From positions 434,001 to 498,000 of the forward strand of contig NZ_AP024714.1 in the NCBI RefSeq assembly GCF_033126985.1: a DNA stretch of 64,000 nucleotides, given 5' to 3'. Under the pieces are notes generated by a model, which saw only the letters and a program-made list of their open reading frames with translations, was not told where the DNA came from and made no database searches. Below, piece after piece: positions 54,141 to 63,417 of the stretch. A program made the position numbers and the translations under genes. The stretch is from Methylomarinovum caldicuralii. Lineage in GTDB: Bacteria; Pseudomonadota; Gammaproteobacteria; Methylococcales; Methylothermaceae. Each line of letters starts with the position of its first letter. Positions within the stretch are counted from its first letter, which is position 1.

Positions 54141-55009
54141 AGCAGCAACGACACCGTGGTCACCGCCCAGCCGGTGACGGTAAGGAGAATATGGGGATCG
54201 GAATACAGGTCGCGGGCGGTGTCATGGCCGGCGTCCCGGGTATGCAGGATCAGGATGTAACGCAGGATGCCGTAGATCACGAAGGGAACGGTATAGATCA
54301 GGTTCGGGGTGCCGTGACGGGAAACGGTCTCCGGGCTGACGGTGTAAAGGCTGTAGGCCAGAATGGCGCAGGCGGCGCTGATGGCCATGAACTGCTCGAT
54401 CGTGGCCGGGGTGTAGTCGTCCAGCACCCGCCGGGTCATGGCCCGGTCCCCGGGCAGATCCTCGATGGCCAAAAGCTCCGCCCGCCGCTTGGCAAAACCC
54501 AGAAACAAGGTCAACATCAGACCGCACAGCAGCAGCCAGGAGGAGGGCGGAATGCCAAGCCCCACAGTACCGGCCAGAATCCGCAGCATGAAGCCGGTGG
54601 CGATGATGAAGACATCGAGCACGGCAATGTGTTTCAAACGCCAGGAATAGGCCAGGTTGAGCAGGGCGTAGGCAACGATGAAACCCAGTACCCATTCAGT
54701 GACCTGCCAGGCAATGGCCAAGGAGAGGGCAAACAGCAGGCTGGCCAGCAGCCAAGCAGTGGTTAGGGAGATGCTGCCCCGGGCCAGGGGCCGGTTCTTC
54801 TTGACGGGATGTTGGCGGTCGGCCTCGACATCGAGAATGTCGTTGACGACATAGACGGCACTGGAGACCGCACAGAAGGCCAAAAAGGCCAGCCCGGCAA
54901 GGGTCAGGGTTTCCACATCCCAGTGCTTGGCAAACAGCACACCAATGAAGACGAAACCGTTCTTGATCCATTGGTGAGGGCGGATCAATCTCAATATATA
55001 AAAATACAT
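54137..55009 (-). CDS. UbiA-type polyprenyl-phosphate phosphoribosyltransferase
   Basis: 290 residues, nine or so helices. The first Asp-rich motif is NDILDVEADRQHPVKKNRP (Asn56, Asp57, Asp60, Asp64), and the start LIRPHQWIKN and second region YSWRLKHIAVLDVFIIATGFMLR match Rv3806c of Mycobacterium rather than ubiquinone or heme prenyltransferases. That enzyme joins PRPP to decaprenyl phosphate, the first step to decaprenyl-phospho-arabinose. Its presence with DprE1- and DprE2-like genes in one overlapping operon makes the pathway assignment strong. Confidence 0.87.
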   Translation of the reverse strand: MYFYILRLIRPHQWIKNGFVFIGVLFAKHWDVETLTLAGLAFLAFCAVSSAVYVVNDILDVEADRQHPVKKNRPLARGSISLTTAWLLASLLFALSLAIAWQVTEWVLGFIVAYALLNLAYSWRLKHIAVLDVFIIATGFMLRILAGTVGLGIPPSSWLLLCGLMLTLFLGFAKRRAELLAIEDLPGDRAMTRRVLDDYTPATIEQFMAISAACAILAYSLYTVSPETVSRHGTPNLIYTVPFVIYGILRYILILHTRDAGHDTARDLYSDPHILLTVTGWAVTTVSLLL

Positions 55010-55011
55010 TC

Positions 55012-56956
55012 TTACAGAGCTGTCCTTAAAAAAACAATGTCTTTCAGCCTGATCTCGCCGACAAACCCTTTCCCATATAACTTTACCTCTTTTGGATAGT
55101 GAGGCGCATCATTAAAGAAACATAAAGACGGATTGAAATCACCATGCAGCTCAGAATTAAATATCTCTTCCATTTGATACACCTTATAGATGAAAGCATC
55201 CGATATATACCACTTCAATTGCTGAAACGAAGCATCAACATCCATATTCATTTTCATACAATAGCGACCAAAAGGAATATATACATAAGGCCCGTACAGC
55301 ATATCACCCGAAAATGGCATACCCAATTTAAAAACACGAACATGATCGCTGTCCAAGTAATCAGATGAAAGACCGGAAAACATCTGAACCGGCGTTATGG
55401 TGACAACATCATAAGCCTTAGCCTTTTCGTGACCAAGCAAGCCCAGTGGAACACACAAAGCCAGCAATGCAAGAGACAACTTGATACCTTTAAACGCAAG
55501 TGAAAACATTGCCAACAATAAAAACAACCACAGCAATGCAAGAGCAATGTTCTCAACTGGGTACTTGAAACTCAATAAATTCGGAAACAACCCATACATA
55601 CTGCCTGAAAAGCGCCCCATAAACAGGGGCAAATCCTTCAAAATTTGCATTTGGCCTGAATAAAGTATGAGGAACACTGCAGACCTGCCATAAAGACAGC
55701 CCAAACGTGATGATGTAAAATGCAATTACAAGCGCCCTGGCAACATTACCACACCAAATATGCCTGGAATTGTGCGCCATAAACAAAATACCCACAGGAA
55801 TCATGGGGTAAAAGAACCTTGACACCGGAGTTTGAAACCACATAGGTACCTCGCCAGCATCTATAAACCAAGAACGGATAAAATCATACGAAATATCGGC
55901 CACCTCTAACTTGAGAACATGCATACTGGAAACAAGCATCAATGGGAAGCCGGCTATTACTACAATGAGCAACAGGATAAAATTGATTCTATCAAGCCTC
56001 AGGCGACGGAACAGGTAAGCAAGCATTACGCCATATATTGGAGCACAAAAAAATATGCCGGTATGCCCATCAAAAAGAACACCTATGATTCCCTGGACCA
56101 AATATGTCGGCGAAAGCGCCCCAGAGGGGTATTGGGCATCAAAGGAAAATGACCATAATGCATATAGTTAAAGCAAAGAAGCCCCAGCAAAAACAACAGG
56201 TACACAACAGATCCCAGAATTATCTTGGCACCACTCAGCCTTGAACGGTTAACAAGCACATAAACTAACAAACAACCAACTGATAAAATTAAAAATTTAA
56301 CATGAACCCACAATATGGCACCTGCAATCAGAAACACTAAACAGACCCACAATAGTGAAACCTTCTCCCTAACGGAGGCCCATATAAGCAAAGACACAAA
56401 AAAAAATGCCACAACCTCAACAGCAATAAACTTGGTAAACACCAAAACAGGGTTTCACCAGAAATAACATAAAAACACAGACACGCAAAAGAAAAAGCTC
56501 AGCATCCACGGAATCGGACAGAAGCAAAAAAGAAAACAGCGTAAGCGTAATCAAAATGATACCTACACCTATATCCAAACCTCGCCTAAGGCCACCTACA
56601 TAAGGCGCCAACGCCTCCCCAGCAATATATCCAGGAGCCAAAAGCACCGGCAACCCATATCCATGAATTGAATACCAATGCTTTCCTTGTGAATTTGGCG
56701 ATATATGCGGATCAAGTATACCAGAATATATGTTTTTATAACTTTCCTTGTTGTAATTGTTTTTTAAATCAAAATCAAAATCCCTGGCAATTGATTGCGC
56801 CGCCAGCAAATAATGAGGCTCATCAAAAGAAAAAGCCCGCTTCTCATAATAAAAAATCGATGTCAACGCATAAAAAGCAATCAATAACAGCGGCATGACA
56901 CAAAAACTAACCCTCTGAACCAATGACATGGAATCACTTTCTTTAATATTGATCAT
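55012..56956 (-). pseudogene. AT-rich GT-C-like glycosyltransferase gene with three frameshifts
   Basis: Four overlapping minus-strand frames join into one membrane protein of about 645 residues. It starts near 56956 (MINIKESDSM), shifts at about 56450 (CCC, one base too many), at about 56146-56149 (TTTT, one too few) and at about 55640-55655, and ends at 55012. The first part has SFDEPHYLLAAQSIARDFDFDL and a WYSIHGYGLPVLLAPGY loop, features of GT-C enzymes; about ten helices and a C-terminal soluble domain follow. Base composition is clearly more AT-rich than the flanks, suggesting transfer. Confidence 0.7.
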
Positions 56957-56970
56957 TGCCATCACCAACA

Positions 56971-59567
56971 TTAATGCACACCTGATGTCATAGAATTTTT
57001 CGGAGTGCTTAATACAGCGATTAATTGTTCCACCACTCTCCCCCACGTATATTTTATGATTTACGAGTTTTGCCGCATTATGGGAAAGCACTTCTCTGAT
57101 ATTGCTATCCTTCAATTTACAAACAGCATCTGCCCACTCTACCGGCAGACCGGGGTCCGCAAACAAACAAGCATCTTTTAATAACTCGGTCATCGCCGGT
57201 CTTCTGCTGCAAACACTAGGTGTTTCCCAAAAGTGCAGCTTCCATAGGTGGCAACCCAAATCCTTCATATAAGCTTGGAAATACAAGTGCCAGTGCGTTT
57301 TTAATCACATACGCGACAATTTCATCTGGCTGTCTCCCCAGAAAATGAACTCTATCATATAAACCCAATTTCGCCACGATTCTCTTGCTTCCAAGATTAT
57401 CCCCGATCATGATCATATTGACATCTGAAATCCTGGGATCTCCAAGTGACCGAAAAATAATATCTATATTTTTGTGGTGGTCGTATGAACCAAGATACAC
57501 AATATACGGCTTATCAGGGATGTCTATATCAACAGATTCAGCCACTGGAAGCTTTCTCACACCATTATAAATAACATGAATTTTACCTTGATCAATATTC
57601 AACAGCCGCGCAATATCCATTGCACTGGTCTTGCTTACCGTTACTATCTCTTTCGCCTGCTGCGCAACATTCTTGTAACGAGTCTTCCACTCATCCACAA
57701 CAGACTCTGGAAATCTGCCGGGAAACAACAAAGGTATCACATCATGGATCATGACAACTGAAGGCTGCGGCAAATTTTCAGGACACCAATGAATGGATGA
57801 ATAAAAATACACATTTTTATTCGAAGAATCACCACAATTTCCGCTTGAATCTCTGTACTCAATTTCTTTTTTCCGTAACAGATCCAAGATTTCCCTGGAT
57901 ACCCTGCCTATCCCTCTTTGATCAGCAAGAGGACCTTTGTGGAAATGAATAGTCATATCTCTTAAACTGATGGGAATAAAGTCATCCGACAAGAGCGGGT
58001 TGGAAGCAGGTGAATCTGGCGATTTCAGAGATGGCTTTTCAGTGGAATCCGGAAAAGTCGGTTCAATTAGCCCATAACGAACAGCCAGTACTCTCAGTTT
58101 TCTGTGCAGCCAGGGAATACGCAAAAGCTTCCGATTGATCCGATCGGCAAGCACGGGGTTACCCAGCACCCGGCGCATGGCCAAAAGCAGCGGCGAGAGT
58201 AATACAGCCTTGAGGGTCTTAAATGGAAGCAGGAAAAGCCAGAGCAGCGCTGCAAAGCCCAGCCTGATGGCTTTTCCGATTTGCCGGACCGTCCAGCGGG
58301 CGACATCGTAGCCGAACCGAAGCGGGGCGGTCACCTTCCAAGACCAGCTGGCATACATCGCGGCCAATTGTTTCTCCCGCTCCTGCGTAATCACGTGCCA
58401 GTGGTGAGCATGGCCGTTGAGTTCTTCGATTCTGGTCTTGGCCGCATTCAGCTCGGCCTCAAGCCGGTGGTTGTGGGCTTGGATTTCGGCAAGCCGCGTT
58501 TGCTCTTCTGCCAGCGCCTGCCGGGTACTTTGCAGTTCCTCAGTCAGCGTGCGGCAGCTCTCCTTAGACAGCGCCAGCTCGCCCGTCAGCTTTTCAATCC
58601 GGGCTTTGGCCGCCTGCCATTCGGCTTCGAGCCATTGGAGACGGGATTGGGCCTTTCCTAGCTCTTCCCGGAATGAATGCGCCTCTTGGCGAGCTTGCTC
58701 GGCTTGGGCATTGGCTGCATCCAGTTCAGCGGTCAGCCGATGGTTATTGGCCTGCTCTTCGGCCAACGCCTGCCGGATATTCTGCAGCTCTTTGGTCAGA
58801 GCCTGGCAGTCCATCTGCGCCAGTTCCAACCGTGTGGCAAGCTCATCGTTCTCAGTCCGTAACAGACCACAATACGGAGTGGTGTGGGCCAATTGGAAAT
58901 CATCAAAAATATTAGGCGGGGCCTCAAAGTGCCGTTGCAATTCCCTATAACTTTCATGGATATAAAACCGGTTCAGACCGTCGAAATAGACAAACCTGTA
59001 GCCCCTTTGGATCAACTGTTCCTCAAAATACTGATGAGTTTCCACCTGGCTAAGTGGCAAGGTACTCTCGACCACCACGATCCATGGACGCGTCTCGGCA
59101 CTTCCCCAGCTTTCCAAAACCTGTTTTTCCCAACCCTCGACGTCAATCTTCAGCCAGTGGATTTCTCGACCAGCGACTAACTCGAAGATGTCTGCCAATG
59201 TCAGAGTTGGGACCACCGTCTCACGCACTTGGTGGCCCGCCGCCCGATGACGCTCGGCGATCGCAGGATTAGCAGTGCTCAGGCCGGTATCGGGGATTTC
59301 ATAGAAAGCCAGCGTTCCCTTGCTATTGGAGACAGCAGCTTCGATCACAGTCTCATCCGGCCGTTCCCGGCGTAGTAGTTCAGCATAGTATGGGCAAGGC
59401 TCCACATGGATGCCACGCCAGCCCCGCTCATAAAAAGTCAGACTGACCGAATCCACCACCGGATGCTGGGCACCGACGTCGATATAAAACCCTTTTTCCA
59501 CCTGTTGCAACGCCCGCCAGAGGATGACATCTTCAAAATTCTGGGCATGGGAGATGATGCCGCTCAT
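56971..59567 (-). pseudogene. FkbM methyltransferase / coiled-coil / GT4 fusion, frameshifted near the C-terminus
   Basis: The intact frame from 59567 to 57216 encodes 783 residues: an FkbM-type methyltransferase (about 1-215, with FYIDVGAQHP and WLKIDVEGWEKQ), a long coiled coil (about 240-405), a SWSWKVTAPLR motif and hydrophobic segment (about 410-475), and a GT4 domain (about 545 on) up to SLYEGFGLPPMEAALLG. One extra A near 57223 causes a stop; the next frame continues TPSVCSRRPAMTELLKDACLFADP. A second extra A near 57052 separates it from the natural end YTWGRVVEQLIAVL..., stop at 56971. The start overlaps the wzt stop. Confidence 0.78.
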
Positions 59568-60377
59568 GTGGTCACCTTTTCCTGAATGGAGATTTGGAAC
59601 TGCGCATCGAGCCAGCTCGATCCAATGAAGAAGGGATAATTCGTGTTAATCACATCGAACACCAAGGCATTATCGGTCCATTCGTAGTTGTTGACCAGAT
59701 GGGTGTCAGTGCTGACCAATGCTGGGGAAAACGAATAAGATCCAGGTCCCAGGGTGCAGGTGAAGGGCAACCGGTAGATCACCCGGTCTCCGGGTTTGAG
59801 GCCTTCCAAGACCTGCCGCGTGTGCCAAGTGTTGGTCCCCCACACCACATGGCCAAGCTTGTCACGCAGCATGTAACCGAGCACCAACTTGGGAATGGGC
59901 TCTACGATTTCGACTTCAGCAATCAGGCACAGCGTCTGGCGGACGCGGGCAGTGGCGACCTCTTCCCCGGTTTCAGCATCCACAAGGGATAATCTAGCAA
60001 CCCGAACTTCCCCCGTTCCCGAACGGGTTAATAACCACCCCCCTCTCTCCCGACGCTGCTCGATGGTGAGTTTCGCATTTTCCCTCTCTGCAATGAGCGC
60101 GTTGTAATAATCCACCACCTCATCCGGCAGGCCATCTTTGAGTACTTGACCTTTATCAAGCAAAATCACTCGATTGCAAATTTCCTTAACCGTCTCCATC
60201 CCATGAGAGACAAAAAGAATAGTGGTGCCTTCCTCCTTGAATCTACGAATGCGGTCAAAACTTTTATGTTGAAAATAGCTATCCCCCACCGACAACACCT
60301 CATCGACAATGAGCACCTCCGGCCTCACACATGTCGCCAGGGAAAATGCCAGCCTTGCCTGCATGCCGCTGGAGTAG

Positions 60378-60386
60378 ACCCTAAGC
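60378..60386. repeat. Target-site duplication in wzt, low copy
   Basis: ACCCTAAGC directly adjoins the low-coordinate inverted repeat and is repeated exactly at 61843-61851. Nine bases is the duplication length of Tn5/IS50-type elements. Confidence 0.95.
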
Positions 60387-61842
60387 CACCCTATTACCCG
60401 TATCTTCCCCCTTCTCATAGGAATCAATGTCTTATCCGTTTTCTCTGAGGGAACTTGATCTCGGCCGCCCGGATGGCGGTCACGGCCTCCACGTAGGCGC
60501 TCAGTTTGGTCATGCCCTGCCACAGGGCTTTGGGACCGGGCGGGGGATCGTTCTTGCGCCCCAGCCAGCCGCCAAAGCCGGCCACGATGCGGACGATGGT
60601 GCCCAAATCCGGCGGCGTCGCGGGCGGCGGGGTGCGATGGTGGATGGCCCAGGCGGTCTGCCATTCTTCGACAGAGAACACCACTTCACAGCACCACTCG
60701 GGATGTTCCCGCCCGAGCGTCATCAGCATCAGGATGCGCCAGGCGACGATCAGATACAGCACCAGGGCCCGTTCCAGGCGTTCCCGGGTGCGAAGTTGCA
60801 GGGCTTCGATGCGGCAGCCGCTTTTGAGGATGCGGAAGTAGACCTCGATCCACCAGCGTTTGCGGTACCATTCGATGCGCGCTCTGGCCTGTTCCAGGGT
60901 GGTGATCTTTTCGTTGGTGATCAGGCACCATTCGACCGCTTCCTGGCCTTCGGGGGGCGCCTCTTCCCGGGCCAGGATGACGGTGACTTGGGGACCCGGG
61001 CCGCTGCGGGTCTTCAGTTCGACCCGGGCGAGCCGGATTGTTTGTGTGACCTGCCGGGCCGGGCGGTTGCCGCCGGCCGGCAGGTCAAAGGCGATCGTCC
61101 CCAACACCGGCTGGGCTTCGACCGCGGCCCGCAGTTTGCCATCGAGAGGGTCGTTGAGCTTACGGTCGTGCTGCACCCGGATCAGGTAATCGGCGGCAAA
61201 GCCCAGCTGTTCGGCCCGGTCGATCAGGGCCCGAAGGTCACCTTCGCGGTCGGCGACATACACCAGCCGGGTCTCGGGCGCCAGGGCGGCCATCTCGGCC
61301 ACCCGCTCATAACCTTCCACCCAACGCAGGCTTTCGGCCAGGTCCGGCTCCCCCTTGGGCAAACGCGCCCAGTGCCAGCAGTCGGTCACCCCCAGGGCCA
61401 CGCCCGCCTCACTGATCACCAGTGTCGGATGCAGGTACAACCCCTGACGCTGCTCGTAATTCAGCCTTCCCAACCCCGCCATCGACGGCCGCCCGGAATA
61501 ATCCAGCTCGGTGGTGTCCTGCAGGCACAGCACCCGCGACTGCTGCCGGATCCGTTCCAGGGTCGGCACACTGTGGGCCCGCAACACCTCCCGAAAATCC
61601 AGCCTGGCATTGTCCAGCAGCCGGTAGGCCGCCTTGGTCTCCGCCCAGCCACCCCCGCAAACGTTGGGAACGCTCGCCATCGGATCGTTTGCCATCGCTT
61701 CTATCACCCGGCACAGCCGCCGGTTCAGGCGGGCATCGCCCAGCGCCAGGGAAAAAATTCTTGTTCAGCCCAGCTCATGTCAACGCCTATCCAAAGAAAT
61801 CAATATCTTACTACAGGGGCGAGAGATGTGGGTAATAGGGTG
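60387..61842 (-). mobile_element. IS4-family (IS50/Tn5 group) insertion sequence in wzt
   Basis: A 1456-bp element with terminal inverted repeats: CACCCTATTACCC is perfect at both ends (60387-60399 and 61830-61842) and the match continues imperfectly for about ten more bases. It has one intact transposase and a perfect 9-bp target duplication, so the insertion is recent and precise excision would restore wzt. Confidence 0.96.
60424..61707 (-). CDS. IS4-family (Tn5-like) transposase
   Basis: 427 residues with the Tn5 transposase layout: an RLLDNARLDFREVL-type N-terminal region, CLQDTTELDYSGRP (first catalytic Asp), YVADREGDLRALIDRA (second Asp), and the YREK-type segment WYRKRWWIEVYFRILKSGCRIE with the catalytic Glu, followed by a C-terminal dimerisation region. 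It may begin further upstream toward 61780, where Tn5-like N-terminal codons (RLNRRLCRV) are visible, so the true protein may be longer. Confidence 0.88.
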   Translation of the reverse strand: MIEAMANDPMASVPNVCGGGWAETKAAYRLLDNARLDFREVLRAHSVPTLERIRQQSRVLCLQDTTELDYSGRPSMAGLGRLNYEQRQGLYLHPTLVISEAGVALGVTDCWHWARLPKGEPDLAESLRWVEGYERVAEMAALAPETRLVYVADREGDLRALIDRAEQLGFAADYLIRVQHDRKLNDPLDGKLRAAVEAQPVLGTIAFDLPAGGNRPARQVTQTIRLARVELKTRSGPGPQVTVILAREEAPPEGQEAVEWCLITNEKITTLEQARARIEWYRKRWWIEVYFRILKSGCRIEALQLRTRERLERALVLYLIVAWRILMLMTLGREHPEWCCEVVFSVEEWQTAWAIHHRTPPPATPPDLGTIVRIVAGFGGWLGRKNDPPPGPKALWQGMTKLSAYVEAVTAIRAAEIKFPQRKRIRH

Positions 61843-61851
61843 ACCCTAAGC
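61843..61851. repeat. Target-site duplication in wzt, high copy
   Basis: Exact copy of 60378-60386 (ACCCTAAGC), immediately outside the high-coordinate inverted repeat of the IS. Confidence 0.95.
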
Positions 61852-62275
61852 GGCTGGTCGAAAAATTCTCCCAATTCGGCGAATTCTTCAATAGCGGGCA
61901 TAAGTTCGTCGAGTTCCCGCACGGAAAACCCCATCAGCCCACCGGCCAGATACACGTTCTGGCGACCGGTGAATTCCGGATTGAAGCCGAGCCCCAACTC
62001 CAGCATGGCGCTGATACGGCCAGCGACATGGACTCGGCCGGTGGTGGGACGGACGGTGCCGGTGATGAGTTTGAGCAAGGTGCTTTTCCCGGCCCCGTTC
62101 TGACCAATGAGAGCCAGCGCCTCGCCTGACTTGAGGGAAAAGCTGGCATCCCGAACTGCCCAGTACTCGTTGCGGTGCTTCATCCGCAATCCGAACCATT
62201 CAGCGAAGCGGTGCAGGTTGGAAGGATAGGAAACGTAACACTTACCCAATCTTTCGACTGACAGAACGGTTCGTG

Positions 62276-63070
62276 TCATAAGGCATCCACAAGATCCGCA
62301 TTGGCACGAATGAAGACAACGAGCGTCAGCAAACCAAAGCCCAAGGCAAAGAGTGCGGGCACGAACAGGGTGGACCATTCCGGCCACTGGCCATACAGCA
62401 TGGCCTGCTGGTAAAGCCTGACCAGAGGAGCCATGGGATTGACCTGTAGCGCCCATTGCATGTGCTTGGGGACCACTTCGGCCGGATAGACGATGGGAGT
62501 CAGCCAGAACCAGATCTGCAGGGCCACATTCAATACCTGGGAAACATCCCGATTGAAGACATTGAAAATCCCCAACAACACACCAAGCCCGAAGGCGAAC
62601 AGGGTGATCAGCACGATACCCAGCGGCAGCACCAGAACCGCTTTTCCCGGCAGGTGACCGAAAAAAACAAACACGACGAAGATCGCCAGCAGCAGCAACA
62701 CATGGTTGAGCAAGGCGCTGCCGCCGACGATCACCGGCAGACAGATCCGCGGAAACGTGATCTTTTTCATCACGTTGGCGTATTCGATGAAAATGTTGGT
62801 GCTGCGGGTGACGATTTCGCTGAACAAACCCCATGCGGCCGTCCCCGCCATCAAATAAACCGCATAGGCGGATTTGCTTTCCACGCCAGGCAGTCTCGCC
62901 CCGAGCACTTCGGAAAGAATCAAAGCGAAAATGGCCGCCTGAGCCAATGGGTTCAGGATGAACCAGAGCGCCCCGAGTCGGGATCGGGCATAACGGCCTT
63001 TGAGGTCACTCTTGATCGAGGCAAGCACGAAATGGCGAAAGCGCCACAACGCCAGTAGCATTTGCTTCAT
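62276..63070 (-). CDS. wzm: Wzm-type polysaccharide ABC exporter permease
   Basis: 264 residues with six membrane helices of the ABC-2 type. The N-terminal amphipathic helix and SDLKGRYARSRLGALWFILNPLAQAAIFALI, plus the IWFWLTPIVYPAEVVP and NPMAPLVRLYQ segments, are typical of Wzm/TagG proteins that move O-antigen or similar glycans across the inner membrane. The start at 63070 fits the family. The stop overlaps the wzt start (ATGA). Its ATPase is broken, so export through it is probably abolished unless another ATPase substitutes. Confidence 0.93.
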   Translation of the reverse strand: MKQMLLALWRFRHFVLASIKSDLKGRYARSRLGALWFILNPLAQAAIFALILSEVLGARLPGVESKSAYAVYLMAGTAAWGLFSEIVTRSTNIFIEYANVMKKITFPRICLPVIVGGSALLNHVLLLLAIFVVFVFFGHLPGKAVLVLPLGIVLITLFAFGLGVLLGIFNVFNRDVSQVLNVALQIWFWLTPIVYPAEVVPKHMQWALQVNPMAPLVRLYQQAMLYGQWPEWSTLFVPALFALGFGLLTLVVFIRANADLVDAL

Positions 63071-63075
63071 GATTC

Positions 63076-63417
63076 CTACTCTCTGGACCTTTTCAATTCC
63101 GCCTCCAACAGGGCCATACGCTGGATCAGCCGCCGCAGAGCCCGTTCCTGGCGCGAGTTTTCGATGTCCATGAGCAGCAGCTTGACCAGCAACACGCCGA
63201 TGGCGGCGACCAGGGCCAGCACCGGGGGATAGGCGACGCCCAGCCGCAGGCCGAGCCAATCGACGAGATTGGGAAAGAAACCAAGCACGAACACGGTCAC
63301 GGCGACCGCCATCCACCAGAAGGCGTGGCGGGTGTGCATATGGTCCTTGTAGATCAGCCACAGGATCACGACAGCCAGGGTGAACCCCAGCAGGGCGGAG
63401 GTCAGTTGATAGGTCAT
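63076..63417 (-). CDS. DUF2304-family membrane protein
   Basis: 113 residues with three hydrophobic helices (about 5-22, 33-52 and 62-82) and a charged C-terminal coil (SRQERALRRLIQRMALLEAELKRSRE). The pattern and its place next to a dolichyl-phosphate-mannose-synthase-like GT2 enzyme are typical of DUF2304, which is thought to anchor or assist such enzymes. The start overlaps the GT2 stop (ATGA) and the stop lies 5 bases before wzm. Confidence 0.82.
   Translation of the reverse strand: MTYQLTSALLGFTLAVVILWLIYKDHMHTRHAFWWMAVAVTVFVLGFFPNLVDWLGLRLGVAYPPVLALVAAIGVLLVKLLLMDIENSRQERALRRLIQRMALLEAELKRSRE

Larger units (their letters stand above)
59564..62279 (-). pseudogene. wzt: Wzt-type polysaccharide ABC exporter ATPase, split by an IS
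   Basis: The 5' part (62279 to 61852) encodes the N-terminal ATPase half with Walker A GQNGAGKST and ends FAELGEFFDQPLR. The 3' part (60386 to 59564) resumes VYSSGMQARLAFSLAT (ABC signature region), Walker B VLIVDEVLSVGD, and a C-terminal beta-rich domain of about 150 residues of the Wzt_C type that recognises the glycan end. Without the IS and one 9-base duplication the frame is exactly 416 codons. It starts inside the wzm stop and ends inside the next start. Confidence 0.9.
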
